Part shown: one piece after another, positions 1 through 9,491 of the stretch
Layout: each line of letters begins with the position of its first letter
Position numbering within the stretch: the stretch's first letter is position 1
DNA from: Lacibacter sp. H407
GTDB taxonomy: Bacteria > Bacteroidota > Bacteroidia > Chitinophagales > Chitinophagaceae
Assembly (NCBI RefSeq): GCF_037892605.1
Contig: NZ_JBBKTU010000001.1
Span: 4,278,001 to 4,342,000, forward strand
DNA length: 64,000 bases
Direction of reading: 5' to 3'
The notes under the pieces: generated by a model
What the model was told of the DNA's origin: nothing
Database searches by the model: none
Seen by the model: only the letters and a program-made list of their open reading frames with translations
Program-made: the position numbers and the translations under genes

Positions 1-185
1 AACGCATCTTTCAAATTGTAATACGCATTCAACACATTGTTCATCGACTGGTTGAATGGTTCAGTATAAGCATACCCGTTCGCAGCTTTCGGTTCAGTTA
101 CTTCCGGTTCAGTTGTTTTGTCTTCTTTGTTTTTACAAGCTACTGCTGATAGAATGACGGAGAGGATAAGCAAAGTCTTTTTCAT
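1..185 (-). CDS. Partial lipoprotein, possibly DUF3347-like (N-terminus only)
   Basis: Reading leftward from the ATG at 183-185, the frame stays open to the window edge, giving about 61 residues. It begins MKKTLLILSVILSAVAC, a lipoprotein signal peptide with a lipobox ending in Cys17, followed by a charged, Glu/Thr/Lys-rich linker. The last visible part (FNQSMNNVLNAYYNLKDA) resembles the start of DUF3347, a domain found in Bacteroidota periplasmic proteins linked to metal efflux. The C-terminus is outside the window, so the family call is tentative. The lipoprotein call is firm. Confidence 0.7.
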   Translation of the reverse strand, partial: MKKTLLILSVILSAVACKNKEDKTTEPEVTEPKAANGYAYTEPFNQSMNNVLNAYYNLKDA

Positions 186-235
186 AAAAAAATTTTGGCA
201 AAGATAAGACCTGTGAGGTTTGCAGCGAGCTGTTT

Positions 236-299
236 AGGGTTGCCAACCTTTGTGAAGTAGCTGAAATATCGGTCAAACAGTTAAAAGGTTGGCAACCCT
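236..299. repeat. 16-bp perfect inverted repeat
   Basis: AGGGTTGCCAACCTTT at 236-251 is repeated as its exact reverse complement at 284-299, with a 32-bp spacer. Each arm also contains a small palindrome of its own (GGTTG-C-CAACC). It lies between the divergent lipoprotein and ABC-F genes, so a terminator role is unlikely. It looks like a REP/BIME-type extragenic element. Confidence 0.6.
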
Positions 300-343
300 G
301 CAAAAGGGCTCGTACTTCTTACTTCTAACCCCGTACTTAACCT

Positions 344-351
344 TATCTTTG
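344..351 (+). promoter_or_regulatory. Putative Bacteroidota -7 element of the ABC-F gene
   Basis: TATCTTTG matches the Bacteroidota -7 consensus TAnnTTTG and lies 18 bp before the ATG at 370. No convincing -33 TTTG is seen at the expected distance, so this is a weak prediction. Confidence 0.35.
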
Positions 352-369
352 CCGCTTATTTTTAAAATT

Positions 370-2349
370 ATGTTGGCTGGTTTTCAGAATTTAACGTTTG
401 AGTTTGGCGCAAGAGCTATTGTGGAAGATGCTACCTGGCATATCCATCCGAATGAGCGGATTGGCCTGATTGGTTATAATGGTACGGGTAAATCCACGCT
501 ATTGAAGCTATTGGTGGGCGAATACTTACCATCGAAGGGAGAAGTGATCCGCAGCCGCAATACCAGTATTGGTTATCTGCACCAGGATCTGTTGAGTTTT
601 GATACGTCTGAATCCATTTTACAGGTGGCATTGGGCGCATTCGAAAAAATATTGTTGCTCGAAAAGGAAATTGAAGAATTAGGTCTTCAGTTAGAAAAAA
701 ATCATGAAGACGAGGCGTTGCTGCATTTGTATAGCGACAAGCTGCACGAAATGGATACGCTGGATGGGTACAACATCCATCATAAAACAGAAGAAATTCT
801 GCAGGGGCTTGGTTTTGCCAACGCCGATCTGCAACGTCCATATAAAGAATTTAGTGGTGGTTGGCGCATGCGTGTGTTGCTGGCAAAAATGATCCTGCAA
901 CAACCCGATCTATTGTTGTTGGATGAACCGACGAACCACCTTGATCTCCCAAGTATTGAATGGCTGGAGAAATATTTGCTGCACTACCAGGGTTCGGTAG
1001 TGATCGTATCGCATGATCGTTGGTTCCTTGATCGTATGGTGACGAAGATCGTGGAAGTGTTTCAGCAAGACTTACATATTTATGGCGGCAATTATTCTTT
1101 CTATCTCAAAGAAAAAGAGATCCGGATGGAATTGCAGCAAAAAGCATTTGAGAATCAGCAAGACTTTATTCGTCAGCAGGAACGTTTTATCGAACGCTTC
1201 CGTGCAAAAGCAAGTAAGGCGGCCGCTGCACAAACAGCTATCAAGAAATTAGAAAAGCTGGATGTACTGGAAGCGCCTTCCAGCGATCGGCCAAACATCC
1301 GCATCAACTTTGCGGTTGATAAAATGCCGGGTAAAGTATTGTGCGAATTAAAACATGTAAGCAAACATTACGGTGAAAATAAAATTGTAACAAACGCAAG
1401 TGCAGAAATTGAACGGGGCGATAAAATTGCATTGATCGGTGCGAATGGTAAAGGTAAATCTACCCTGCTCCGCATTATTGCCGGTGTTGAACAATATGAA
1501 GGCGAACGTAAATGGGGCCATAATGTGGACGAGAGTTTTTATGCACAGCATCAATTGGAATCATTAGGTCTTAATCATACACTGCTTGATGAATTAAAAA
1601 CCTGCAGCACGCAGAAAACCGACCAGGAATTACGCACCCTGCTTGGTTGCTTTTTATTTGGTGGCGATGATATCGATAAAAAGATCAAAGTATTGAGTGG
1701 TGGTGAAAAAGCAAGAATTGCGTTGGCGAAAACGATCATCAGCAAGGCCAATTTCCTGATGCTTGATGAACCGACGAACCACCTTGATATGCATTCGGTT
1801 GAATTGCTGATCGAAGCATTGAACAAATACCAGGGCAGTATTATTTTAGTGAGTCACGATCGTTTCTTTGTATCGCAAACAGCGAATAAGATCTGGGAAA
1901 TTGTGGATGAAGAGATCAAAGAATTCAAAGGCACTTACACGGAATATTTAGAGTGGAAAGAACGGATGGCGAAAAAAGCAGCCGATAATAAAGAGCTTAC
2001 TGCCAGTGAAAAAAAAACAGACGTTAAGAAAGTAGTGGAACAAAAACCTGTCGTTCAACAGCATTCAACTGTTGCAGAACCAAAGCAGGCAATCAATAAA
2101 GAGCTGAAAAAAGAGTTGCAGAAGCAGCAACGTATTTTGCTACAGTTGGAAGAAAAGATCAATACCACTACCATTGAAAAAAATAAAATGGAGGCGCAAC
2201 TCTCGGAGCCTTCTACTTATTCTGACAAAGACAAATTCAAACAAACAGAAATAGATTATCAAAAACTAAGTAACGACCTAAAACAGTTGAATGCAGAATA
2301 TGAAGCAACGTTTGAGAAGGTGATGGAGTTGGAGAGTAAGGCGGGGTGA
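370..2349 (+). CDS. ABC-F family ATPase (Uup/YheS-like)
   Basis: A cytosolic protein of 659 residues with two ABC domains and no membrane segments. ABC-F proteins act on ribosomes, modulating translation or relieving stalls. First Walker A is GYNGTGKST (about 35-43), first signature FSGGWRMRV, first Walker B LLLLDEPTNHLD. The second cassette has IGANGKGKST, LSGGEKARIALAK and FLMLDEPTNHLD. Between them is the basic ABC-F linker (RAKASKAAAAQ). The last 100 or so residues are a Lys/Glu-rich coiled coil like the Uup C-terminal domain. The frame is open further upstream to 289, but I chose the ATG at 370 because residues begin to match the family there and a -7 box precedes it. Confidence 0.93.
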   Translation: MLAGFQNLTFEFGARAIVEDATWHIHPNERIGLIGYNGTGKSTLLKLLVGEYLPSKGEVIRSRNTSIGYLHQDLLSFDTSESILQVALGAFEKILLLEKEIEELGLQLEKNHEDEALLHLYSDKLHEMDTLDGYNIHHKTEEILQGLGFANADLQRPYKEFSGGWRMRVLLAKMILQQPDLLLLDEPTNHLDLPSIEWLEKYLLHYQGSVVIVSHDRWFLDRMVTKIVEVFQQDLHIYGGNYSFYLKEKEIRMELQQKAFENQQDFIRQQERFIERFRAKASKAAAAQTAIKKLEKLDVLEAPSSDRPNIRINFAVDKMPGKVLCELKHVSKHYGENKIVTNASAEIERGDKIALIGANGKGKSTLLRIIAGVEQYEGERKWGHNVDESFYAQHQLESLGLNHTLLDELKTCSTQKTDQELRTLLGCFLFGGDDIDKKIKVLSGGEKARIALAKTIISKANFLMLDEPTNHLDMHSVELLIEALNKYQGSIILVSHDRFFVSQTANKIWEIVDEEIKEFKGTYTEYLEWKERMAKKAADNKELTASEKKTDVKKVVEQKPVVQQHSTVAEPKQAINKELKKELQKQQRILLQLEEKINTTTIEKNKMEAQLSEPSTYSDKDKFKQTEIDYQKLSNDLKQLNAEYEATFEKVMELESKAG

Positions 2350-2403
2350 TGAATCCATTGTAGATTAGAGATAGACCGTAAATGAGCAAAAAATACAATA
2401 GAG

Positions 2404-2883
2404 ATGTTTAATTGCAAATTACTACTCAACTCTTTAATATTACTTCTTGGAACAGCATGTTTAACTGGCTGCGGACTTATATTCGGCCTTATTTACAAAG
2501 ACTGGCGTTCTGAAGTTGCTTATAAAAGCTCAACATCAAAAAAAGATTATTTTATAATTGAAGGAATTACACAATCGCACTGTGGCTGTTCAGATGTAGT
2601 AGTAAAGAACTATGTAAACAAAAAATTAGACTTCACCTTTTACTACGGAGGGGGACTTTTCCCTGCCAAAAAAAATATTTACCGATTCAATGCCAATAAG
2701 AATAAAATTGATACTCTTATTTATATTCCAGTAACCTCCGATAATTACACTGTTGAATTTGATTCTCTTGACAAAGAAATTTTACGGCGTATAGATACTC
2801 TTGTAACTAACAGGCCAAGAGGTTCAGGGCTGATTTATAAAGTAAACCAACATTATTACAAGGGATTTATTAGTCAGAAGTAG
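2404..2883 (+). CDS. Hypothetical lipoprotein
   Basis: 159 residues starting with a hydrophobic signal and a lipobox (ACLTGC, Cys23), so it is probably an acylated envelope protein. The mature part has a Cys-rich patch (SHCGCSD) and mixed beta-type sequence. I do not recognise a family. It begins 54 bp after the ABC-F stop, on the same strand, and is followed by a REP-like hairpin. Confidence 0.6.
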   Translation: MFNCKLLLNSLILLLGTACLTGCGLIFGLIYKDWRSEVAYKSSTSKKDYFIIEGITQSHCGCSDVVVKNYVNKKLDFTFYYGGGLFPAKKNIYRFNANKNKIDTLIYIPVTSDNYTVEFDSLDKEILRRIDTLVTNRPRGSGLIYKVNQHYYKGFISQK

Positions 2884-2902
2884 TATCTCGATTCCTTACA
2901 AT

Positions 2903-2925
2903 GGCGCAAGCGTCTCGCTTGTGCC
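2903..2925. repeat. REP-like palindrome (TCT loop)
   Basis: GGCGCAAGCG and CGCTTGTGCC flank a TCT loop, giving a near-perfect 10-bp stem with one mismatch. It has no T-run, so it is not a typical terminator. The layout (GC-rich stem, TCT/AGA loop) is shared with the palindromes at 18306 and 18345. Confidence 0.55.
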
Positions 2926-2980
2926 GAATTATAAAAACGCTATACTCCTATAATATAAACAACAAGCTACTATCCCTCCT

Positions 2981-3358
2981 ATGTTCAAAGTAAAATCCAT
3001 CTACATCAAAATCAAACGTAATCATGTTGAAGTAACAGATTTGAATACTGGTGAAACTGTTTCCAAACAAGCGATACAACCTTTTTCCAGCACAAGGAAT
3101 ATTATCAGCAGTTTTAATCCGGCAAACGAAACTATTCAGTCGGCATTAAAGGAACTGGGATTAACAGGACGTTTTTTTCTTTCTAAGATGAATATCCTTA
3201 TTCAACAACTGGAAGGCCTTGAAGGCGGATTAAGCGATATTGAAAAAAGAGCACTTCGTGATCTTGCAGAAATGGCCGGAGCAAATAAAGTTTGCATACT
3301 CGAACAATCAGAACCTCTTTCCATCGACATCGCATTGGTACGCTTGAAGGAAATGTAA
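2981..3358 (+). CDS. MreB-like short protein (hypothetical)
   Basis: 125 residues, soluble, no signal peptide. It resembles segments of the actin-like protein MreB: an N-terminal strand pair with an ISSFNPANE segment, and a C-terminal stretch EKRALRDLAEMAGANKVCI that parallels the MreB region ending in AGAREVYLIEEP. It is far shorter than MreB (about 340 residues) and lacks the nucleotide-binding phosphate loops. It cannot be a full filament-forming MreB. It may be a conserved Bacteroidota truncated relative with its own role. The function is unknown. Confidence 0.5.
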   Translation: MFKVKSIYIKIKRNHVEVTDLNTGETVSKQAIQPFSSTRNIISSFNPANETIQSALKELGLTGRFFLSKMNILIQQLEGLEGGLSDIEKRALRDLAEMAGANKVCILEQSEPLSIDIALVRLKEM

Positions 3359-3439
3359 ACTATCACTTTGAAAAAATACCTTCGCTAATCCATCATAAAA
3401 GGACGGTATACTGAAGCTTCTTACTTCTTACCTCATTCC

Positions 3440-3471
3440 AAAAAAAAGCCATCCTTAAGAATAAGGACGGC
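3440..3471 (-). terminator. Rho-independent terminator for the 3512-3886 gene
   Basis: Stem GCCATCCTTA / TAAGGACGGC (one wobble) around a short loop. On the minus strand it is followed by a run of eight T, directly downstream of the leftward gene ending at 3512. Confidence 0.75.
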
Positions 3472-3511
3472 GTATTTACCTATAAGAGAACCAACAGTTC
3501 GTTGAATATAT

Positions 3512-3886
3512 TTAGAATGATTGCTCGTTTACAATTCTGTAAGTGCCATCATTATTAAGTTGTTTAATACGGTAGAATGTTTTTGCAGCAGTTGCTTTTT
3601 TTGTTTTGTATTTGTACGTGTAGTGTTGATCAACAGCGAAGCCGCCTAAAACAATCGCAGATGTTTTAAATGCTTTCCCATCGGTGCTTGTTTCAATCTC
3701 ATAATAAATGTTAGCGGGTTCATTGTCTGCTTTCCATTGAAGCACAACAACAGTACCTTGCTGTTCAACCTGAACATCAAATACATTCGGCCAGCCTTGT
3801 TTGGGAGAAATAGTTCCGGAGATGCCTGTGTTTACAAACAACAGGATCATGAAGGCAGCAATTACAGGTACAAATTTCGTTTTCAT
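3512..3886 (-). CDS. Secreted fibronectin-III-like small protein
   Basis: 124 residues from the ATG at 3886; an upstream in-frame TTG exists but is less likely. It has an N-terminal hydrophobic signal (about residues 1-25), then a beta-rich region with the pattern VVLQWKADNEP...YYEIETSTDGKAF...YRIKQLNNDGTYRI. This pattern is typical of the Bacteroidota domain that usually precedes type IX secretion sorting tails, but here there is no sorting tail. It is probably periplasmic or secreted. The function is unknown. Confidence 0.6.
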   Translation of the reverse strand: MKTKFVPVIAAFMILLFVNTGISGTISPKQGWPNVFDVQVEQQGTVVVLQWKADNEPANIYYEIETSTDGKAFKTSAIVLGGFAVDQHYTYKYKTKKATAAKTFYRIKQLNNDGTYRIVNEQSF

Positions 3887-4154
3887 ATACAAATTGATTA
3901 AAAAACAATCTCGGGTATAGGACTGGAATCAATTTGGTTAATAGAGGAATTTTGGAAGGGGCTTCCGGATATGAGATATTAAATGGGGAATTAAATCGGT
4001 GGAGAAAATTTGTTAGGGCCGGATTCAATTCTGACCGTAAAATTACTGTTTCATTTCAATTATGCAAGCTTTTGCCAATATTTTTTTCACAGACCATTGA
4101 CACGCTGTCAAAACGATGGTCTTTCGCCAGCAAATTTGGTTTAAAAAGAACGTA

Positions 4155-4580
4155 TTATTTGTAATTGAACTTCATCCCCACACAAACAAAAAAGTAAGAA
4201 GGGATATAATTGGCGGAATAATAAAAGTTGCCTTTCTTAAAACGCTTCCCGTTGTACTCCGCTCCAGCTATCCATGAATTGGAGTTTGACGTTTTTAACT
4301 GGGCTGATAAATGCTTACGGACATAACCACTGTAAATACGCACAGCTTTATTTACTCTATAACCTGCCTGGAAACTGAATAATAACGGTGTTGCATCATT
4401 CACCTGTGCAAAATAACCGGTGCTGAAGGTTGTTTTCTTGTACACATAACCTATGCTCAATTCACCACCTACCCCAACGTTTGACCCGGTAACCAACCCT
4501 GCGCCTCCCTGCACATACATCTGTGACATGGAATCAACGGATAAAAACAAAAACAAAACAAAAAAGGAAAGTTTGTACAT
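4155..4580 (-). CDS. Small outer-membrane beta-barrel-like protein
   Basis: 141 residues with an N-terminal signal peptide (MYKLSFFVLFLFLSVDS) followed by alternating aromatic/glycine strands (GGAGLVTGSNVGVGGELSIGY). It ends in FNYK, compatible with an outer-membrane barrel terminus. No named family is recognised. It stands alone with no close neighbour. Confidence 0.55.
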   Translation of the reverse strand: MYKLSFFVLFLFLSVDSMSQMYVQGGAGLVTGSNVGVGGELSIGYVYKKTTFSTGYFAQVNDATPLLFSFQAGYRVNKAVRIYSGYVRKHLSAQLKTSNSNSWIAGAEYNGKRFKKGNFYYSANYIPSYFFVCVGMKFNYK

Positions 4581-4984
4581 ACAGCTTGTTTATAATGGGC
4601 AATCGATTTACTGCTTGTGATAGCTATTTGCAAACTGTTATCAATGGATCACAGAAACCTGAGAATAGATAACAACAGAAAATAACGTTTACAGCGATGT
4701 TCGGTTCATAAAAAAGCAGGAAATGTTTTCGAAGGATAATTGGTACGGCAGTAATTCGATCAGCAGGCAGGATGTTTTCGTAGAGTCAAAACCGGCAAGC
4801 CCGGCAGGCATCTAATATAAAACTAAAAACAGGATTGCAAAATTTAAACAGGAATTAATTTCAGAAATTAGGGGTAAACTCTTCTTTGCTTGATTCGTTG
4901 TTCAATCCAGAACCATGTTGAATTTGGACCGAGGTTAGCATTGGCTGATATGCAAATACAAAACTAGATTTACCATAGTGATTT
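4581..4984. other. Intergenic stretch with no recognised gene
   Basis: About 400 bp between the divergent promoter side of the barrel gene and the tRNA terminator. I see no ORF with coding character, no hairpin with a T-run and no recognised RNA. It probably holds the promoter of the gene at 4580. Confidence 0.5.
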
Positions 4985-5024
4985 AAAAAGAGAAAGTCCT
5001 TCATAGTGAAGGACTTTCTCTTTT
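4985..5024 (-). terminator. Terminator downstream of tRNA-Arg
   Basis: A long, nearly perfect palindrome (AAAGAGAAAGTCCTTCA and its complement around a TAG loop), immediately 3' of the leftward tRNA. On the minus strand it ends in T-rich sequence. Confidence 0.75.
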
Positions 5025-5027
5025 AAG

Positions 5028-5101
<74 letters not shown>

Positions 5102-5163
5102 AGCTTTTGATTAAGAGGCAGCAAAGGTAATTTTTTGTACCATTGCATCCAAACCATTTGTGC

Positions 5164-5841
5164 ATGGACGTTCAGATTGAAGATAGTTGGAAAAAAGAGC
5201 TCAAACAGGAGTTTACAAAGGCTTATTTCCAGCAAATTGTTACGTTTTTAAAAACAGAACGGGTGCAGGGTAAAACGATTTACCCGCCCGGCTCGCTTAT
5301 CTTCAATGCATTTACCCAAACGCCGTTTGAGAATGTAAAGGTGGTCATCATTGGACAAGATCCTTATCATGGCGCCGGGCAAGCTCACGGACTTTGCTTT
5401 TCGGTGCAGGATGGCGTTCAACCTCCCCCATCGCTCATCAACATTTATAAAGAAATTGAAACTGATATGGGTGTTGGCATGCCGGCAAAGCATGGCAACC
5501 TCAGCAAATGGGCACAACAGGGTGTACTGTTATTGAATGCATTTTTAACAGTTCGTGCCAACGAAGCTGCCAGTCATTCAAAAATCGGTTGGGAAAATTT
5601 TACCAATGCAGTCATTCAAAAAATATCTGATCAAAAAAAAGGTGTGGTGTTTTTATTGTGGGGAAAGTTTGCACAGGAAAAACAAAGCCTTATTGATGAA
5701 ACAAAACATCATGTATTAAAAGCGGCGCACCCTTCACCTCTTAGTGCATACAATGGTTTTTTCGGCTGCAAACATTTTTCAAAAACCAATGAGCTGTTAT
5801 TGAAAGAAGGACGTGAACCTATTGATTGGAAATTACCATGA
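5164..5841 (+). CDS. ung: Uracil-DNA glycosylase
   Basis: 225 residues, family 1 UDG, which removes uracil from DNA at the start of base-excision repair. The catalytic water-activating loop GQDPYHG is at about 64-70, the LLLNAFLTV strand follows, and the DNA-intercalating HPSPLSA loop is near 188. Length is normal. An upstream TTG at 5143 is in frame, but the ATG at 5164 ([13 protein letters not shown]) matches the usual start. The stop codon overlaps the start of the acyltransferase gene (ATGA), so the two are probably co-translated. Confidence 0.96.
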   Translation: MDVQIEDSWKKELKQEFTKAYFQQIVTFLKTERVQGKTIYPPGSLIFNAFTQTPFENVKVVIIGQDPYHGAGQAHGLCFSVQDGVQPPPSLINIYKEIETDMGVGMPAKHGNLSKWAQQGVLLLNAFLTVRANEAASHSKIGWENFTNAVIQKISDQKKGVVFLLWGKFAQEKQSLIDETKHHVLKAAHPSPLSAYNGFFGCKHFSKTNELLLKEGREPIDWKLP

Positions 5842-6590
5842 ACTTTGTTAAGAATATACTCGGACGATTTTTTGCTGCATGGGCCATGCTTACGTTTATC
5901 ATTACCATGCTCATCATCTTATTGCCAACATGGGCAATGGGTTTATACCCCGAACCAAAACGCACACGGATGTTTATTGCAATGTCCAGACTTTGGATGG
6001 CTGTTTGGTTACCATTAGCCGGTATTCGTTTGGTGATAAAGGGTAAAGAGAAATTTAAGAAAGGCGAAAACTATGTAGTGGTGTGCAATCATAATTCATT
6101 CATGGATGTACCCGTTACTTCGCCTGGTATTCCGGGTGCTAATAAAACCATTGCAAAAATTGAAATGGCAAAGATCCCATTGTTTGGTTTGATCTACCGA
6201 CGTGGAAGTGTATTAGTGGATCGTAAAAGTGAAGAAAGCCGTTTGAAGAGTTATGCGTACATGCGCAAGGTGCTGGATATGGGTTTGCACATGTGTATTT
6301 ATCCGGAAGGAACACGTAACAAAACCAATCAACCACTCAAAGAATTTAAAGATGGCGCCTTCCGTTTAGCCATTGAAGCAAAGAAACCCGTTGTACCTGC
6401 TGTTTTATTCAACACGAAAAAAGTTTTACCGCAGAATAAACCATTTTATTTCTGGCCATCGAAAATTGAAATGCATTTTCTCGATCCGGTTGAAACAAAA
6501 GACCTGCAAATGGATGATGTGAAGAAATTAAAAGAGCAGGTATTTGGTTTGATGTGGGAATATATTGAACAAAAGAAGCCGGCTTTATAA
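5838..6590 (+). CDS. plsC: 1-acyl-sn-glycerol-3-phosphate acyltransferase
   Basis: 250 residues, membrane-associated. It likely acylates lysophosphatidate in phospholipid synthesis. An N-terminal hydrophobic segment (about 1-35) is followed by the HX4D motif NHNSFMD and the substrate-binding YPEGTRNK (EGTR) motif. The family contains several acyl acceptor specificities, so lysophosphatidate is inferred, not shown. It starts at an ATG overlapping the ung stop. Confidence 0.88.
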   Translation: MNFVKNILGRFFAAWAMLTFIITMLIILLPTWAMGLYPEPKRTRMFIAMSRLWMAVWLPLAGIRLVIKGKEKFKKGENYVVVCNHNSFMDVPVTSPGIPGANKTIAKIEMAKIPLFGLIYRRGSVLVDRKSEESRLKSYAYMRKVLDMGLHMCIYPEGTRNKTNQPLKEFKDGAFRLAIEAKKPVVPAVLFNTKKVLPQNKPFYFWPSKIEMHFLDPVETKDLQMDDVKKLKEQVFGLMWEYIEQKKPAL

Positions 6591-6605
6591 TCCTTTTGAT
6601 CTCCC

Positions 6606-9401
6606 TTAGAATTGCGGCAGGTTGGCATAAAACATCCGTGAACGGTTGATACGTAAATCACGAAGCAAACCGGATTTGGGACTGATGCTAATATTAAATG
6701 AGCGGATTGGCCCGATCGGTGTTACATTGATCGCCAATTGCCAGCAATGAAGATCTCTCGAAATAGATGTGGTTAAATATTGAAGCGTACGTGTTTGCAT
6801 ATCAAACGTACCATTGGCCTGCACTTTCCATTTCTCCGTTAAATTAAAATCGCCGTTGAAATTTATCGACTGTGTGACCATTGTTTCAAATCCAGAATAA
6901 TCACGCTTGAGCATGCGTGTAAGATTTAATGAGTACGATAGGTTTAAACTCCACGGCACATTGAAATCAACAAACTCACCCGGGTTATTTTGAATGGCAT
7001 TTAGTTCCCGGCCCTGCTCATCAAAATCATTTCGCCGGTTCCGTTCCATATCTTCTTTCTCTTTTTGCTTCTTCTCATCTTTTGGTTTGCTCTTGAATTG
7101 TGTACTCACTGACACAAAACCACTGGAGAAACGACCCAACGAAAATTTATCGGCTTGCCACGCATATTGTTGTTTTCTGAAACCGGTTTCCTGATCGATC
7201 TGGTAAGGCGAAACATTTGCACCCGCCGTTAAACTGATCTTTTCAAACAAATTGCTACGTAGATAAAAATTAAAATCGCTCAACCCAAATGAATCGGCGA
7301 GCATATTATAACTGGTGCTCATCCCAAATCCATCAATCAATCGGATTTTTTTATCAGCCGCCGCACTGGTATCTTTTTTATCTTTTACTTTCAGCTCAAG
7401 GTTATTATCAATGGAGAAATTAATGGAGCCCGATCGTCCGTCAGGAATATTAGCGACCTGTGAACCATTGAACTTATCGAACCATAGTTGTCTTCCTGTT
7501 GAATCAACCTGCGCCAGATACCACTTCGCTCTGTTGAGATCAGGCCGGTAGCCCATACCAAATGTGGGACGTATTACATGGCGCAACGCTTTTACATTTC
7601 CTTTCTTAAAATTCATGGTTCCAAACAACGCCGTGCTGAAGTTTAAACCAAAACTCATTTGACGTTCGGTATAGAATCCTTTTTGTCCAATTGTTTCAAC
7701 CGTTTTTGTTGCAGGGTTCCATTGACGGATAAATGTACGGGAATGCCATGTTTCATCGTAACTGATCGAAGGGCCTACTTGCAACGGACCTAACGGTGGT
7801 AATGAAAGTTGAATCGGTATGCTATGTCTTGCACTCCAGTCGAACGTATCAATGAGTTGTTTAAAACTAAAGGCCGTATCATAAAAAGCAAACTGGTTGC
7901 GGAATGTTCCGTTATACGAAACACCTAATTTTTCATACCACTTTGGTGTTCCAACAAAATCTTTTTTCTGAAACGGATAGATCGTGTTTACTGTAAACCC
8001 TACATCGGGCAAGCTTACATTAAACAATTTTGTGTTGGTGTTTTGATTATGATTGGCACTTACTGTTAAATTGTAAGGCTTCCCTGCCCATGTTCGTTGA
8101 TAGGCAATGGATGATTGCAATGTATTATTAAAATTCTGTTGCGCATTATTCGGGAACAACCGGTTGAACAAACTGGTAGCCACATTTACGTTTGCACTGA
8201 ATGTTTGACCGGGCCTTGCTTTTCCATCCAAACTATGATTCCATTGCACAGAAAAGTTTCTTGATGGTGGCGAGTAATCAGGATCACCTTTAAATCCAAA
8301 CTTGTTATTCATATAGGAAAGATTAAATCCTCCGCTATAGCGATATCGCTTTCTGTAAGTAGGTGTCAGAAATAAATTATAAGATCCATATGAATAAATA
8401 TTTGCACGAATGGTAGCATCCCATAATTCACCAAACGTTTTGTAATAGCCAAGACCTTCCAATCCAAAACCCAATTGTTCATTTACTGTGGGCTGCGGTG
8501 GCAATAAACCAGTACGTCGCCCCTGTTTCATCGGGAACAATCCAAATGGCAAACCAATTGGAATAGGAACATTTTCAAATTCAGGTCTCACCAATCCTGT
8601 TACAGCAACCTGGTTGCTGATGAACTTTACTTTCCGTGCTTTGAATGCAAAGTGTGGCGTATCATAATTACAAGAAGTGAATCGGGCTTTTTCTGCAAAG
8701 AAAACAGTTGGACTGATCCGCTTTACTTTTTCACCATAGATATACATTTCACCTTCCTGTGTATAGGTGCCAATGGTCAACCCACGCTGTGTTTTGAAAT
8801 TGTAACGGATAGTATCAGACGTAAAAGCGCTTTCGCCCTGTTTAAACGCCGGAACACCTGTTGGCAAGCCCGCTGAATCTTTAATTGAATAAGCGGTGAG
8901 TATTTGTGTAGGCTGATCGAGTCGAATCACCGCAGCATCTAATGCTACATCTTTAAACTTGACCGATGCTTTGTTATATAAAAAGATCTGTTTACCCGGA
9001 ATATCCACCACCATTGAATCTTCCGCTTCAAAATCAACCGGTGCATCAATGGTATCTTTCGACATTTTCAAATCAAACGTATCGATCTTCTGCACCATCG
9101 AATCCCGCAGCTGTAATGAATCTGCAACCGCAACCGAATCTTTTTTCGGCGGTATGGTATCATTTAACAAAATTTTTCCGGTGGGTGTTTCTGTTGCTCT
9201 CGTCTGTAATACAGGTGTTGAACTTGTTTTTTTTACGGGCGAAACGGGCACTGTATCACTAAGAGAATATGTTAAAGCGTGGAAAATATCAACGGGTGAA
9301 TAAAATGCATTACGACCTTGTACCGTTATTCCATAGAAGAGCAAGCCCCCTAAAGCAGTCATTAATACAGATTTATAGCTAACTTTACAGCGTTTAAACA
9401 T
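6606..9401 (-). CDS. lptD: LPS-assembly outer-membrane protein LptD
   Basis: 931 residues. LptD is the barrel that inserts lipopolysaccharide into the outer leaflet. An N-terminal hydrophobic segment is followed by a Ser/Thr/Pro-rich linker. Then comes an OstA/LptA-like beta-jellyroll region (about 115-270), containing a CNYDTPHF motif similar to the LptD family pattern. The C-terminal two thirds are a large barrel with many aromatic-rich strands, ending FYANLPQF with terminal Phe. A highly charged insertion (KPKDEKKQKEKEDMERNRR) lies near residue 790, probably an extracellular or periplasmic loop. It is divergent from the amidase-MCE-OstA block, whose OstA protein shares the same fold. Confidence 0.85.
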   Translation of the reverse strand: MFKRCKVSYKSVLMTALGGLLFYGITVQGRNAFYSPVDIFHALTYSLSDTVPVSPVKKTSSTPVLQTRATETPTGKILLNDTIPPKKDSVAVADSLQLRDSMVQKIDTFDLKMSKDTIDAPVDFEAEDSMVVDIPGKQIFLYNKASVKFKDVALDAAVIRLDQPTQILTAYSIKDSAGLPTGVPAFKQGESAFTSDTIRYNFKTQRGLTIGTYTQEGEMYIYGEKVKRISPTVFFAEKARFTSCNYDTPHFAFKARKVKFISNQVAVTGLVRPEFENVPIPIGLPFGLFPMKQGRRTGLLPPQPTVNEQLGFGLEGLGYYKTFGELWDATIRANIYSYGSYNLFLTPTYRKRYRYSGGFNLSYMNNKFGFKGDPDYSPPSRNFSVQWNHSLDGKARPGQTFSANVNVATSLFNRLFPNNAQQNFNNTLQSSIAYQRTWAGKPYNLTVSANHNQNTNTKLFNVSLPDVGFTVNTIYPFQKKDFVGTPKWYEKLGVSYNGTFRNQFAFYDTAFSFKQLIDTFDWSARHSIPIQLSLPPLGPLQVGPSISYDETWHSRTFIRQWNPATKTVETIGQKGFYTERQMSFGLNFSTALFGTMNFKKGNVKALRHVIRPTFGMGYRPDLNRAKWYLAQVDSTGRQLWFDKFNGSQVANIPDGRSGSINFSIDNNLELKVKDKKDTSAAADKKIRLIDGFGMSTSYNMLADSFGLSDFNFYLRSNLFEKISLTAGANVSPYQIDQETGFRKQQYAWQADKFSLGRFSSGFVSVSTQFKSKPKDEKKQKEKEDMERNRRNDFDEQGRELNAIQNNPGEFVDFNVPWSLNLSYSLNLTRMLKRDYSGFETMVTQSINFNGDFNLTEKWKVQANGTFDMQTRTLQYLTTSISRDLHCWQLAINVTPIGPIRSFNISISPKSGLLRDLRINRSRMFYANLPQF

Positions 9402-9491
9402 AATGCGGTGGCGACAAAAATAATCACATTTGCATTAACGAACTGTGAATGTTGCTTTTGAATTTACTAACTCAAAAACGAAATTCGAACG

